This document shows, piece after piece, positions 8,409 through 17,020 of a DNA stretch of 64,000 nt (positions are counted from its first letter, which is position 1; each line of letters starts with the position of its first letter). The notes beneath the pieces are model-generated. The model searched no databases. It was not told where the DNA came from and was given only the letters and a program-made list of their open reading frames with translations. The DNA comes from Planctomycetota bacterium (GTDB taxonomy: Bacteria > Planctomycetota > UBA1135 > UBA2386). Both the position numbers and the translations under genes were made by a program. The stretch spans positions 62,001 to 126,000 of the forward strand of contig JANQJF010000059.1 in assembly GCA_028281765.1 (NCBI GenBank), given 5' to 3'.

Positions 8409-9130
8409 CCGCTGTAGACCTCGTTGAACAGCTCGGGCCAGCCCATCGTCACGAAGACGGTGGCGGAATTGTGCAGCACGTGCGCCAGCATCGGCGCGAA
8501 GAGTCCGTCGTCGCGTTCGCGGAGCCAGCCGAAGAACCCGCCCATCAAAGCGAGCGGTAGAGCGATCTCCTTACCGTGCATCAGCCCGAACAACGCGGAC
8601 ACGATCACCAGGGACCAGATGCGCGGAATCAGGCGCCGCATTCCGGTCTGCAGGTAGGCGCGGAAGAGTATCTCTTCGACGATCGGACCAATCACACACA
8701 CAGTCGCAATCACCGCGTAGAAGCCCAGCCCGCTAGGGTTCGACGTGAAGTACTCAAGGTGCGGCTGCGGTTCAAGTTCGACATCTAGTAGGTGCACGAT
8801 CCAGGGGTAGAGCACGAACGTGAAGGGAACCCAGAACACCAGGAAAACCGCGTAGGCGCCGACGACGTGGAATCCGACGCCCGCGCGTCCACGCCAGTCG
8901 AAGCCCTTCGCGTCCCCCAAGCGTCGACCGTCGAACACCGCGACCGCGATCAGCAGCAGGGAGACGAAGCCCTGTACCGCCATCGCGACCTCGATGTCTG
9001 CCACCTCGCCACTCTCGTCGAACGCGCCCAATGCGTCCGCCAACACCCCGGTCGCGAGATACAGCCCAGCCCAGCCGAAGCACGCACGCTGGATCAGCGA
9101 CCACTGCGAGATCCGCGTCGCGGAGCTCAT
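8405..9130 (-). CDS. CPBP-family intramembrane glutamic endopeptidase
   Basis: The start at 9130 overlaps the thiG stop (ATGA) and gives 241 residues starting MSSATRISQWSL. About six hydrophobic helices are visible. The family motifs are present: EEILFR (motif 1, catalytic Glu pair and Arg), FGLMHG (motif 2 His) and HVLHNS (motif 3, HxxxN). This is the Rce1/CAAX-protease-like fold. Bacterial members have diverse and mostly unknown substrates. Placement directly behind thiS-thiG looks like co-transcription rather than a role in thiamin synthesis, although a link cannot be excluded. Confidence 0.85.
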   Translation of the reverse strand: MSSATRISQWSLIQRACFGWAGLYLATGVLADALGAFDESGEVADIEVAMAVQGFVSLLLIAVAVFDGRRLGDAKGFDWRGRAGVGFHVVGAYAVFLVFWVPFTFVLYPWIVHLLDVELEPQPHLEYFTSNPSGLGFYAVIATVCVIGPIVEEILFRAYLQTGMRRLIPRIWSLVIVSALFGLMHGKEIALPLALMGGFFGWLRERDDGLFAPMLAHVLHNSATVFVTMGWPELFNEVYSG

Positions 9131-9939
9131 TCGCCCGCGAACTCGATCGTGCCGGACGTCGGCGACGACGCGGTCGCGTAGAGCTTCTTGCCCATGCGTC
9201 CCGCGAGCCACGCGTCGCGGCCGGCCTCGCAGCCGGCCTTCATCGCGCGCGCCATGCGCACGGGGTCCTTGGCCTTCGCGATGCCGGTGTTCAACAGGAC
9301 GCCATCGGCGCCGAGCTCCATCGCGACGGTCACGTCCGACGCGGTGCCGACACCGGCGTCGATCAGCACCGGCTTCTGCGCGCGCTCGAGGATGATGCGC
9401 AGGTTGTTCGGGTTGAGGATGCCTTGCCCCGAACCGATCGGCGCACCGGCGGGCATGACGGCCGCGACGCCGACGTCTTCGAGCCGCTGCGCGAGGATCG
9501 GATCGTCACTCGTGTAGCACAGCACGGTGAAGCCTTCGTCGACGAGAACGCGCGCGGCTTCGAGCGTGCCGACCGGATCCGGCAGGAGCGTGTCCGTATC
9601 GCCGAGCACCTCGAGCTTGACGAGGTCCGACATGCCGGCTTCCCGACCGAGTCGCGCCGTGCGCACGGCATCGTCGGCCGTGAAGCAACCCGCCGTGTTC
9701 GGCAGCAGCACGTAGCGGTCGGTGTCGAGGTAGTCGAGCAGCGTCTTGCCCTCGGGCACGCCGAGCGACAGGCGCCGCACGGCGACGGTCACGCACTGCG
9801 ATCCCGACGCCTCGAGCGCACGGCTCATGACGTCGAGGTCGTCGTATTTGCCGGTGCCGACGAACAGCCGCGATTCGAACGTGTGTCCGCCGATCGTCAG
9901 CGGCTTGTCTTCGCGGCGAGGTTCACCTTCGTAGTTCAT
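9127..9939 (-). CDS. thiG: Thiazole synthase
   Basis: The 270-residue protein is a TIM barrel that forms the thiazole phosphate ring of thiamin from deoxyxylulose phosphate, a glycine imine and ThiS thiocarboxylate. Recognisable family blocks are FESRLFVGTGKY, LLPNTAGCFTADDAVRTARL, VKLEVLGD (the Lys forms the imine with the sugar), VMPAGAPIGSGQGILNP, VLIDAGVGTASDV and GVLLNTGIAKAKDP. Length is close to usual, with a short N-terminal extension. thiS lies just upstream with a 30-base gap. No TPP riboswitch signature is seen before either gene. Confidence 0.97.
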   Translation of the reverse strand: MNYEGEPRREDKPLTIGGHTFESRLFVGTGKYDDLDVMSRALEASGSQCVTVAVRRLSLGVPEGKTLLDYLDTDRYVLLPNTAGCFTADDAVRTARLGREAGMSDLVKLEVLGDTDTLLPDPVGTLEAARVLVDEGFTVLCYTSDDPILAQRLEDVGVAAVMPAGAPIGSGQGILNPNNLRIILERAQKPVLIDAGVGTASDVTVAMELGADGVLLNTGIAKAKDPVRMARAMKAGCEAGRDAWLAGRMGKKLYATASSPTSGTIEFAGE

Positions 9940-9969
9940 GATTCTCCCTTCTCGGAGACCGGGCTCCGA

Positions 9970-10185
9970 TCAGCCACCGCCGACCAGCGTCACGATCTCG
10001 AGCTTGTCACCATCGGCGAGCGACGTCGTCGCGAAGTCCCGCTTCGGCACGAGCTCCCGATTGCGCTCGACGCCGACGTGACGCGTGTCGATGCCGAGCC
10101 GTTCGAGCAGACCTTCGACCGTCAGCGGACTCGCGAACTCACGGTCCTCGCCGTTGATGTGCAGGGTCATCACAGAGTCGGTCAT
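9970..10185 (-). CDS. thiS: Thiamin biosynthesis sulfur-carrier protein
   Basis: A 71-residue ubiquitin-like beta-grasp protein starting at the ATG at 10185, which overlaps the methyltransferase stop (ATGA); an internal ATG at 10170 is a possible shorter start. It ends in the required Gly-Gly (TLVGGG), adenylated by ThiF and converted to a thiocarboxylate. MTLHINGEDREF and LTVEGLLERLGI are typical. It carries sulfur to ThiG, encoded next. thiF, thiC, thiE and thiO/thiH are not in this window. Confidence 0.95.
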   Translation of the reverse strand: MTDSVMTLHINGEDREFASPLTVEGLLERLGIDTRHVGVERNRELVPKRDFATTSLADGDKLEIVTLVGGG

Positions 10186-11375
10186 GGGTCGAGGTCGACG
10201 CGCTGCAACAGGCAGGATTTCAGGTATTCGGACTCCGGCAGCGACAGGCACGCCGGGTGGTCGGCGCCGGCCAGTAGCCGCTGCCGCAGCATCACGCGGA
10301 AGCGCAGACCGGCCGCCGCCTGCCGCAGCAAGTCCTCGAACATAGGCGGCGTGACGTGATGGCTGCAAGAGCAGCTCAGCAGCAGTCCGTCGGGAGCGAG
10401 CACGCGCAACGCGTGGCGATTGAGATCGCGGTAGCCGCGCTTGCCGCCCGCGATCTCGCGCTTGCTCTTCGCGAATGGCGGAGGGTCGACGATGACGAGG
10501 TCGAACGCCTCGCCCGCGGCGCGCAGCTCACGCAGCGCTTCGAACGCATTGGCGCGCCGAATCTCGAGTCCCTCGAACCCGTTCGCGCTCGCCGCCGCGG
10601 ACGCACGCTCCAACGCGCTTGCCGACTGATCGATCGCAATCGCACTCGTGGCCCCACCCGACAACGCCGCGAGCGAGAAGCCCCCTTGGTACGAGAACAG
10701 GTCGACCACGCGTCGTCCCGACGCGATGCGCTGCACGGCGAGGCGCGTGTCCCGCTGATCGAGATAGAACCCGGTCTTGTGGCCGTCGAACGGGTGCACG
10801 CCGTGCACGACGCCGTGCTCTTCGATCTCGACGCGCTCCTGCCGTTCGCCGTGTAGCAGCTCGACGTCCTGACCGAGCCCCTCCAGTTCGCGCACGGCGA
10901 TGTCGTGGCGCGCGACGAGCGAGCGCGGCGCGAGTTCGTCGACGAGCGCGGCGACGATCGCGTCACGATGCGCCTCGACCGCGGCTGCGCTGATCTGCAC
11001 GACGGCGCAGTCGGCGTACTGATCGACAACGAGCCCCGGAATGCCGTCGGCCTCGGCGTGCACCAGCCGAACGCCCGCGCGCGGGCCGCGCAGCGCCTCG
11101 CGTCGCGAGATCGACGCGCGCAGGCGCGCGCGCAGGAAATCCTCGAACGCGGTCGCACTGCGCGGCGGTGCGCCGCCACAGATGCGCAACCGAATCCGTG
11201 CGCGCTCGGCGTAGAGACCGATCGCCATCGCCTGGGACCGGTCCGACCGCACCTGCACGACATCGCCGTCCGCAGCGTCGGTCTGCTCGAGGTCGTCGGC
11301 GAAGAACCACGGGCGCCCGCGCTTCGCCGCCCGCGTCGCGCGCGGGGTCAGCGTCACGGTCGGCGTGGCGCTCAC
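10182..11375 (-). CDS. RlmI/RlmK-like class I rRNA methyltransferase
   Basis: The start is GTG at 11375, overlapping the acetyltransferase stop (GTGA); 397 residues. An N-terminal PUA-like domain (about 1-80, RAAKRGRPWFFADDLE) precedes a Rossmann methyltransferase with SAM loop VVDLFSYQGGFSLAAL, acidic motif RRANAFEALRE and catalytic-site block VDPPPFAKSK. A cysteine-rich strand, LLSCSCSHHV, carries the catalytic-type Cys. Family members make m5C in 23S rRNA (position 1962 in E. coli). The exact target base here is inferred from family only. Confidence 0.88.
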   Translation of the reverse strand: MSATPTVTLTPRATRAAKRGRPWFFADDLEQTDAADGDVVQVRSDRSQAMAIGLYAERARIRLRICGGAPPRSATAFEDFLRARLRASISRREALRGPRAGVRLVHAEADGIPGLVVDQYADCAVVQISAAAVEAHRDAIVAALVDELAPRSLVARHDIAVRELEGLGQDVELLHGERQERVEIEEHGVVHGVHPFDGHKTGFYLDQRDTRLAVQRIASGRRVVDLFSYQGGFSLAALSGGATSAIAIDQSASALERASAAASANGFEGLEIRRANAFEALRELRAAGEAFDLVIVDPPPFAKSKREIAGGKRGYRDLNRHALRVLAPDGLLLSCSCSHHVTPPMFEDLLRQAAAGLRFRVMLRQRLLAGADHPACLSLPESEYLKSCLLQRVDLDP

Positions 11376-11854
11376 GGGGTGATCTCGAGCGGCGGCACGG
11401 CGTCGCCGGTGTGCAGAATCCGCTCCAGATGCGCGAATCCGCCCGCCTGCTCTTGGGTCGACTCGAACCCGGCCGCGAGGAAGAATTCCCGTGCTGGACG
11501 ATTCTCCTGGGCCACCATCGCGACGAGCCGCCGCCGATCGCGGCGCCTCGCCTCGGAAAACGCCGCCTGCAGGAGGGCCATCCCCACCCCTTTCCGGCGC
11601 TGGGAGGGCGCGACGACCAGGGTGAGCTCGGCGGACTGGTCAGGCGCGAGATCGAGCCGATAGAAGCCGATCGGCGCGCCGGACGGCCCGAGCGCGATCC
11701 GGCACAAAATGCGAGGATCCCCGAGAACGCGGCGCCAGGCGGCCGAAACGGGCGGAATGCGGAGACCGACGCCGCCCTGGAGCCAGCCGGCGAGGAGGTC
11801 GACGTCGTGGGCCTCGAGCGGGCGCGTCGCGATCGGGGGAAGCGAGGTCGGCAT
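11372..11854 (-). CDS. GNAT-family N-acetyltransferase
   Basis: The start is taken at ATG 11854 (160 residues, MPTSLPPIATRPLEAHD); the frame is open upstream but that sequence lacks a GNAT strand. The acetyl-CoA loop is RRKGVGMALL, preceded by the strand AELTLVVAPSQ and followed by RLVAMVAQENRPAREFFLAAGF, the classic motif B region. The acceptor substrate cannot be predicted. It is the first gene of the operon that continues through thiS-thiG to the carbonic anhydrase, and it is divergent from nusA across a 234-base gap. Confidence 0.85.
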   Translation of the reverse strand: MPTSLPPIATRPLEAHDVDLLAGWLQGGVGLRIPPVSAAWRRVLGDPRILCRIALGPSGAPIGFYRLDLAPDQSAELTLVVAPSQRRKGVGMALLQAAFSEARRRDRRRLVAMVAQENRPAREFFLAAGFESTQEQAGGFAHLERILHTGDAVPPLEITP

Positions 11855-11945
11855 GAGGGGCGGTATGGTAGCGACGAGATCCGCGCGGGTCACCAATCCG
11901 TCCCAGCCCTTCGATTCTGGCGTTTCGCTGCCGCGTGTCGAATGC

Positions 11946-11973
11946 TTGACGCGGCACCGCCCCGGGCTAGGAT
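11946..11973 (+). promoter_or_regulatory. Sigma-70-type promoter of nusA
   Basis: TTGACG (11946-11951) and TAGGAT (11968-11973) are separated by 16 bases. Transcription would start near 11980, leaving a leader of about 110 bases before nusA. This is one of the best -35/-10 matches in the window. No experiment supports it. Confidence 0.6.
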
Positions 11974-11995
11974 TCGTGCGGCGCTTCCTAGGCCA

Positions 11996-12037
11996 AACCA
12001 AGACACGAGCGGGATTCCCGCTCGTTTTCGTTTGGTT
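11996..12037 (+). terminator. Intrinsic terminator/attenuator in the nusA leader
   Basis: A perfect 8-bp GC stem, CGAGCGGG/CCCGCTCG (12006-12013 and 12017-12024) with loop ATT, is followed by TTTTCGTTT. Outer arms AACCAA (11996-12001) and TTGGTT (12032-12037) can pair around it, the latter covering part of the T-run. It sits between the promoter at 11946 and the nusA start at 12089, on the same strand, with no gene in between. It therefore looks like leader attenuation, not the end of an upstream gene. Confidence 0.7.
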
Positions 12038-12088
12038 CCCGGGGATCGTCTACCCAGTTCGAACCCAGCTTCGGACACATCAGCACAC

Positions 12089-13288
12089 ATGGCTTCCGAC
12101 GACATCCTCCGCTACATCGACTCGATCGCCCGCGACAAGGAGATCGACACCGAAGAACTGATCCTCGGTATCGAGCAATCCGTACAGGGCGCCCTCGCCA
12201 AGAAGTATGGCGTGGACGATCTCGAGGTGCGTCTGGACCGCAAGTCCGGCGAGTGGCTCAGCAACTACGAGATCTCGCTCGAGACCGAGGGACGCATCCT
12301 CGCGCAGGCCGTCAAGCAGGCGATCATCGGTCGCGTGCGCGAAGCCGAGCGCGACGTGCTCTACGAAGAGTACGAGCAAAAGATCGGCGAGATCGTCACC
12401 GGCCAGGTGCAGCGGTTCGAGGGCGACACGACGATCGTCAACCTCGGCCGCAACATGGAGGGTATTCTCCCGCGCGCCGAGAAGGTGCGGGGCGAGGTCT
12501 ACAACATCGGCGACCGCATCCGCTGCATGGTCCTCGAGGTCAAGAAGGTCGGCTCCCGCGTGAAGGTCATCCTGACGCGCGGTCACCGCGACCTCGTGCG
12601 CTGCCTCTTCGAACTCGAAGTGCCGGAGATCTCCGACGGCATCATCTCGATCCGCCGCATCGAGCGTGAGCCGGGCTACCGCACGAAGCTCGCCGTGCAC
12701 TCGACCGACGACAAGGTCGACTGCGTCGGCGCGTGCGTCGGCGTGCGCGGCACCCGCATCAAGTCGATCATCGACGAACTCAACGGCGAACGGATCGACA
12801 TCATCCGATGGAACGAGGACGCCGAGCAGCTCATCACCAACGCACTGAAGCCGGCTGAGATCTCGCACATCGAGCTCGAAGACGCCCGCAAGGCCGCGCT
12901 GGTGCTGGTCGACGAAGACCAGCTCTCCCTCGCGATCGGCCGCAAGGGTCAGAACGTTCGCCTCGCGAGCAAGCTGACCGGCTGGGACATCGACATCATG
13001 ACCCGGAGCGAACTCGAGAAGTCGCTCGAACCGGAGCCCGAGCCCGAGGGTGAGGGCGAGGAAGGCGACGGCGAAGCCGCGCCCGAAGAGGCACAGGGTG
13101 AGCAAGACGCCCAGGCCGAGACCAGCGACGCGACGGCGGAAACCGCCGAAACGACTGAAGAAACCTCGACTGCCGAACCGACTACCGACACTCCCGCGAG
13201 TGACAGCACTCCGGAGAATGAAAGCGTGAGCGACGATGCTCCCGTGACTGAAGAGAGCGACACGAGCCGCGTTTCCGGCACGGAGTAG
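12089..13288 (+). CDS. nusA: Transcription termination/antitermination factor NusA
   Basis: The ATG at 12089 gives 399 residues beginning MASDDILRYIDSIARDKE, the expected start of the RNA-polymerase-binding domain. Order: N-terminal domain (about 1-125), S1 domain (about 130-200, GEIVTGQVQRFEGD), KH1 (about 225-285, GACVGVRGTRIKSIIDEL) and KH2 (about 290-350, LSLAIGRKGQNVRLASKLTGW). The last 50 or so residues are a disordered, very acidic Glu/Pro/Thr tail rather than the AR repeats of E. coli. rimP, the usual upstream partner, is absent. infB follows after 36 bases. Control by the leader terminator at 11996-12037 is likely, since NusA itself affects such hairpins. Confidence 0.97.
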   Translation: MASDDILRYIDSIARDKEIDTEELILGIEQSVQGALAKKYGVDDLEVRLDRKSGEWLSNYEISLETEGRILAQAVKQAIIGRVREAERDVLYEEYEQKIGEIVTGQVQRFEGDTTIVNLGRNMEGILPRAEKVRGEVYNIGDRIRCMVLEVKKVGSRVKVILTRGHRDLVRCLFELEVPEISDGIISIRRIEREPGYRTKLAVHSTDDKVDCVGACVGVRGTRIKSIIDELNGERIDIIRWNEDAEQLITNALKPAEISHIELEDARKAALVLVDEDQLSLAIGRKGQNVRLASKLTGWDIDIMTRSELEKSLEPEPEPEGEGEEGDGEAAPEEAQGEQDAQAETSDATAETAETTEETSTAEPTTDTPASDSTPENESVSDDAPVTEESDTSRVSGTE

Positions 13289-13324
13289 CCGAAACCGCAA
13301 TCCGCCCCAACCACGGAACACAGT

Positions 13325-16204
13325 TTGACCAAGGTACGCGTTTACGAGCTGGCCAAAGAGTACGGGATGAAGGGTCCCGCGATGGCGCAGTTGCTGAAGG
13401 ACCTGGGCTTCGACAAGGTGAAGTCGCACATGGCCGTGCTCGACGACGCCACGGAGCTACACGCCCGAGCGATCCTCGAGGCGCAGGGCCTGCAGTCCAG
13501 CCCGGCCGAAGCTCCGGAACCGAAGCCGACGGGTCTGCGCAAGAAGACGCTGCCGATGCCGGCGGCGGAACCCGAGCCGATCGAAGTCGAGACCGCGGCC
13601 GAAGAGACCGTCGCCGAAGTCGAGCCCGAGCCGGAGCCGGTGGAAGCGCCGACCGGCCTGCTCAAGAAGAAGTCGCTGCCGCCTCCGGTTCCGCGGAGCG
13701 CGCGCAAGAAGCTGCCCGGGCAGGACGACGGCGGGGACACGGCTGTCGAGACCGAGTCGGCCGACGCCACCCCGGAAGTCGAAGCCGCGCCGCCGGCGCC
13801 GGAACCGGTCGCGGAGCCCGCGGCTCCCGAGCCGGTGACCGAAGCGCCCGCCGAGCCGGCGCCCGAGCCGATCGTCGACCCCGCCGCGGCAGCCCCCGAG
13901 TCGCCGCCCGCGCCAGCTCCGACTCCCGCTCCGACCGAAGCCCCTGCGGCTCCGACGGAAGCGCCGGCGGCGCCGCCGGCCGAGACCCCGGCCGAGCCGG
14001 CGGCGACGGAGCCCGCTTCGGCTGCCGCCGCCGCGTCTGCCGACCCGGCCCCGGCCGCCGCAGGTGGCGGTGAGGCTCCGGGAGCGGCCGCCAAGGAAGG
14101 CAAGGACGTCAAGAAGCTGCTCGTCCCCGAGGCGCGCGCGAAAGTCGTCGGCCGCATCGACCTCCCGCAGGAAGCGATCAGTGACGCGAAGCGTCGCTCG
14201 GCGCCCAGCACGGGCCGCAACCCCGGTGGCGTCGATCGCAACCTCCGCCAGGCCGCGCTGCGCAACACGCAGTCGCGTTCGGGCATGCGCACGGGCGCAC
14301 GTCGCGGCCCGGGCGCCGGCCGTCGCGGACCCGGTGGTCCCGGTGGCCGCGGTCGCCCCGAAGGTCGCATGCGCAAGCAGCGCGGCGGCCAGTCCGGCAA
14401 TCTCGCCCCCACCGTCGACCCGAACAAGGTCGTCGAGATCGAACCGCCGATCACGGTCAAGGGTCTGTCCGAAGCGCTCGGCATCAAGGTCACCGACCTG
14501 ATCGCCGCTCTGACGTTCAAGCTCGGCGTCGCCGGCAAGAACATCAACTCGTTCCTCACCGAGGAAGAGGTCGAGCTCGTCGCGATCGAAGTCGAACGCA
14601 AGATCAAGATCGTCGAGCAGCGCGAGGCCGAAGAAGAACTCCTGCAGAGCCTCGTCGAGGCGGCCGAGGGCGAAACCGCGAGCGAGCGCGCTCCGGTGCT
14701 GACGTTCATGGGCCACGTCGACCACGGCAAGACGACCCTGCTCGACACGCTCCGCGCGAGCGACGTCACGAAGGGTGAAGCCGGCGGCATCACGCAGCAC
14801 ATCGGCGCCTACAAGATCCGTCGCGAAGACGGCTTCGAGTTCGTCGTGCTCGACACCCCGGGCCACGAAGCGTTCAGCTCGATGCGCGCGCGCGGCGCGA
14901 GCATCACGGACATCGTCGTCCTGGTCGTCGCGGCGGACGACGGCGTCATGCCGCAGACCGAGGAAGCGATCGCGCACGCCAAGGACGCGAAGGCGCCGAT
15001 CATCGTCGCGATCAACAAGTGCGACCGCCCGAACGCCAACGCGATGCAGGTCATGCAGCAACTGTCCGTGAAGGGCCTCCAGCCCGAAGGATGGGGCGGT
15101 GACGTGCAGTGTGTCGAGGTGTCCGCGCTGACCGGCCAAGGCATCGACGACCTGATCGAACAGATCGCGCTGCAAGCCGAGATCCTCGAACTCGACGCCA
15201 AGCACGACGCTGCTGGCGAAGGTGTCGTCATCGAATCCAAGCAGTCGCCGGAGCAGGGCGTCGTCGTCAGCGTGCTGATGACGAACGGCACGCTCCGCCT
15301 GCGCGACCAGGTCCTGTGCGGCGAGAGTCTCTCGCGCGTGCGCGGCATCGTCGACGACCACGGCGAACAGATCAAAGAAGCCGGCCCTTCGACGCCGGTC
15401 TCGCTGCTCGGCATGACCAGCCTGCCGACGCCGGGCGACCGCATGTTCGTCGTCGCGGACAAGAAGAAGGCCAAGGAAGTCGTCGACGACCGCCAGCACA
15501 AGGCGCGCAAGATGTCGCTCGCCGAGCGCTCGGCGCAGACCAAGGTCACGCTCGACAACCTGTCGGACACGCTCGACGCCGCGAAGATCGAGGAGCTGAA
15601 GATCATCCTCAAGGCCGACGTGATGGGCTCGCTCGAGCCGATCAAGGCGAGCCTCGACAAGATCGGCACCGACGAAGTCCGGGTCAACATCATCCACTCG
15701 GCGCTCGGTGGCATCACCGAGAGCGACGTCGTCCTAGCGGAAGCCGGCGGCGCGATGATTCTCGGCTTCAACACGGTCGCCGACCAGGCCGCACGCCTGG
15801 CCGCCGAGCGTGCCGGTGTCGACCTGCGCTACTACAGCATCATCTACGAGCTCATCGACGAGATGAAGCTAGCCCTCGAAGGCAAGCTCAAGCCGGACGA
15901 GGTCGAAGAGGTCACCGGTCACGCCGAGATCAAGGCGGTCTTCCGCTCGAGCAAGATCGGCAACATCGCGGGCCTCATGGTCAACGACGGCTTGGTCACT
16001 CGGAACAGCAAGGCTCGACTGTCGCGCGACGGCAAGGTCATCTACACCGGCGCGGTGTCCTCGCTGCGCCGCGAGAAGGACGATGCCAAGGAAGTGCGCG
16101 GCGGCTATGAGTGTGGTCTGACGCTCAAGGACTTCAACGACATCAAGGTCGGCGACGAACTCGAGTTCTACGACATCAAGTATGTGAAGCGCACCCTCAG
16201 CTGA
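13325..16204 (+). CDS. infB: Translation initiation factor IF-2
   Basis: The start is TTG at 13325, reading MTKVRVYELAKEYGM, the standard IF2_N opening, with GGAA about nine bases before it. The 959 residues comprise IF2_N (1-55), a long low-complexity Ala/Pro/Glu linker (about 60-270), an Arg/Gly-rich basic patch (about 310-365), a second IF2_N-like domain (about 375-430) and the GTPase domain. G1 is GHVDHGKTT near residue 463, G3 DTPGHEAF and G4 NKCD. Beta-barrel domains II and IV flank domain III. It brings initiator tRNA to the 30S subunit. The gene order nusA-infB-DUF503-rbfA is a classic arrangement. Confidence 0.98.
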   Translation: MTKVRVYELAKEYGMKGPAMAQLLKDLGFDKVKSHMAVLDDATELHARAILEAQGLQSSPAEAPEPKPTGLRKKTLPMPAAEPEPIEVETAAEETVAEVEPEPEPVEAPTGLLKKKSLPPPVPRSARKKLPGQDDGGDTAVETESADATPEVEAAPPAPEPVAEPAAPEPVTEAPAEPAPEPIVDPAAAAPESPPAPAPTPAPTEAPAAPTEAPAAPPAETPAEPAATEPASAAAAASADPAPAAAGGGEAPGAAAKEGKDVKKLLVPEARAKVVGRIDLPQEAISDAKRRSAPSTGRNPGGVDRNLRQAALRNTQSRSGMRTGARRGPGAGRRGPGGPGGRGRPEGRMRKQRGGQSGNLAPTVDPNKVVEIEPPITVKGLSEALGIKVTDLIAALTFKLGVAGKNINSFLTEEEVELVAIEVERKIKIVEQREAEEELLQSLVEAAEGETASERAPVLTFMGHVDHGKTTLLDTLRASDVTKGEAGGITQHIGAYKIRREDGFEFVVLDTPGHEAFSSMRARGASITDIVVLVVAADDGVMPQTEEAIAHAKDAKAPIIVAINKCDRPNANAMQVMQQLSVKGLQPEGWGGDVQCVEVSALTGQGIDDLIEQIALQAEILELDAKHDAAGEGVVIESKQSPEQGVVVSVLMTNGTLRLRDQVLCGESLSRVRGIVDDHGEQIKEAGPSTPVSLLGMTSLPTPGDRMFVVADKKKAKEVVDDRQHKARKMSLAERSAQTKVTLDNLSDTLDAAKIEELKIILKADVMGSLEPIKASLDKIGTDEVRVNIIHSALGGITESDVVLAEAGGAMILGFNTVADQAARLAAERAGVDLRYYSIIYELIDEMKLALEGKLKPDEVEEVTGHAEIKAVFRSSKIGNIAGLMVNDGLVTRNSKARLSRDGKVIYTGAVSSLRREKDDAKEVRGGYECGLTLKDFNDIKVGDELEFYDIKYVKRTLS

Positions 16205-16220
16205 GGCGCGTCGGCAGTTG

Positions 16221-16511
16221 ATGCGCATCGGCATCCTTCAGTTCACCCTCGACATCCCCCACGCCGCCTCCCTCAAAGACAAGCGGCGCGTCGTGAAGAG
16301 CATGAAGGACAAGCTGCGCCAGCGGTTCAACATCTCGATCGCCGAGGTCGACGACCACGAAACGTGGAACACGGCGACCCTCGGCGCGACCATGGTCGGC
16401 ACCGACGCGCGCTACATCCACGGCGCGCTCGACAAGATCGTCCTCGCGCTCGACGAGTGGCGGGACGCCGTGCTCGACGACCACCAGATCGAAGTCCTCG
16501 ACCCGCAGTGA
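16221..16511 (+). CDS. DUF503 (YlxP-like) protein
   Basis: A 96-residue protein starting at ATG 16221, a DUF503/YlxP family member of the usual size. MRIGILQFTLDIPHAASLKD and RRVVKSMKDKLRQRFNISIA match the family core. Function is poorly known, but it is nearly always encoded between infB and rbfA, as here, which ties it to ribosome maturation or translation initiation. The spacing is 16 bases from infB and 13 bases to rbfA. Confidence 0.92.
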   Translation: MRIGILQFTLDIPHAASLKDKRRVVKSMKDKLRQRFNISIAEVDDHETWNTATLGATMVGTDARYIHGALDKIVLALDEWRDAVLDDHQIEVLDPQ

Positions 16512-16524
16512 TACGGAACGCGCA

Positions 16525-16935
16525 GTGAACGAACGCCGCATCGCCCGCATCCGGACGCTCATCAAGGAGCGCGCCGCCGAAGTCATCGACCGCGAGCTCG
16601 CCGATCCCCGGCGGGGTCTGATCACGGTGACGAAAGTCGACGTCGATCGCGAGATGGCGAGCGCGAAGATCTACTGGAGCGTCCTAGGCGACGACGCGCA
16701 GATTCGCACGACCGAGCGCATGCTCGACAGCGCCCGCGGCTTCGTCCAGAAGGAGATCGGCAAGGTCCTGCACACGCGAACGACCCCGCGCGTGACGTTC
16801 GTCTTCGACGAAACGATCGCCGGCGCGGCGCGCCTCGAAGAGATCTTCCAAGAACTGCGCGAGGAGCGCGGCGAGTCCGAGACGGACGAGCCGGACGAGG
16901 ACCCCGACGGCGAGCCGGATCCCGAGCCGAGCTGA
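16525..16935 (+). CDS. rbfA: 30S ribosome-binding factor A
   Basis: GTG start at 16525; 136 residues. The KH-like fold is evident: RIARIRTLIKERAAEVI, ADPRRGLITVTKVDV, ASAKIYWSVLGDD and LHTRTTPRVTFVFDETI. RbfA binds the 5' end of 16S rRNA during late 30S assembly and is needed for efficient processing and cold growth. The C-terminus (about 110-136) is an acidic Glu/Asp/Pro tail absent from E. coli RbfA but parallel to the acidic tail of NusA in the same operon. Confidence 0.95.
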   Translation: MNERRIARIRTLIKERAAEVIDRELADPRRGLITVTKVDVDREMASAKIYWSVLGDDAQIRTTERMLDSARGFVQKEIGKVLHTRTTPRVTFVFDETIAGAARLEEIFQELREERGESETDEPDEDPDGEPDPEPS

Positions 16936-17020
16936 TCCCCGCGCCGGATTCTGCGGAGCAAACCGTGACCGGTGACCGTCCTTGCGGGATCATCAGATCC
17001 CCACCGCGATCGGAGAACTC

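Noticed and set aside
11855..12005. tRNA upstream of nusA, as in E. coli metY-nusA
   Set aside because: The TTCGATTC at about 11908 lacks a matching five-base stem, and no acceptor or anticodon arm fits.
10186..12088. TPP riboswitch controlling thiS-thiG
   Set aside because: No CTGAGA or the conserved thi-box core was found upstream of thiS or of the first gene of the operon.
11168..12088. nusA reading frame beginning far upstream (11168)
   Set aside because: The first 300 codons overlap the minus-strand methyltransferase and acetyltransferase genes, which are well supported. The NusA N-terminus begins at 12089.
13342..15697. Long minus-strand frames opposite infB (486 and 746 codons)
   Set aside because: Antisense to IF-2, whose GTPase motifs are unmistakable; no domain or start signal supports them.
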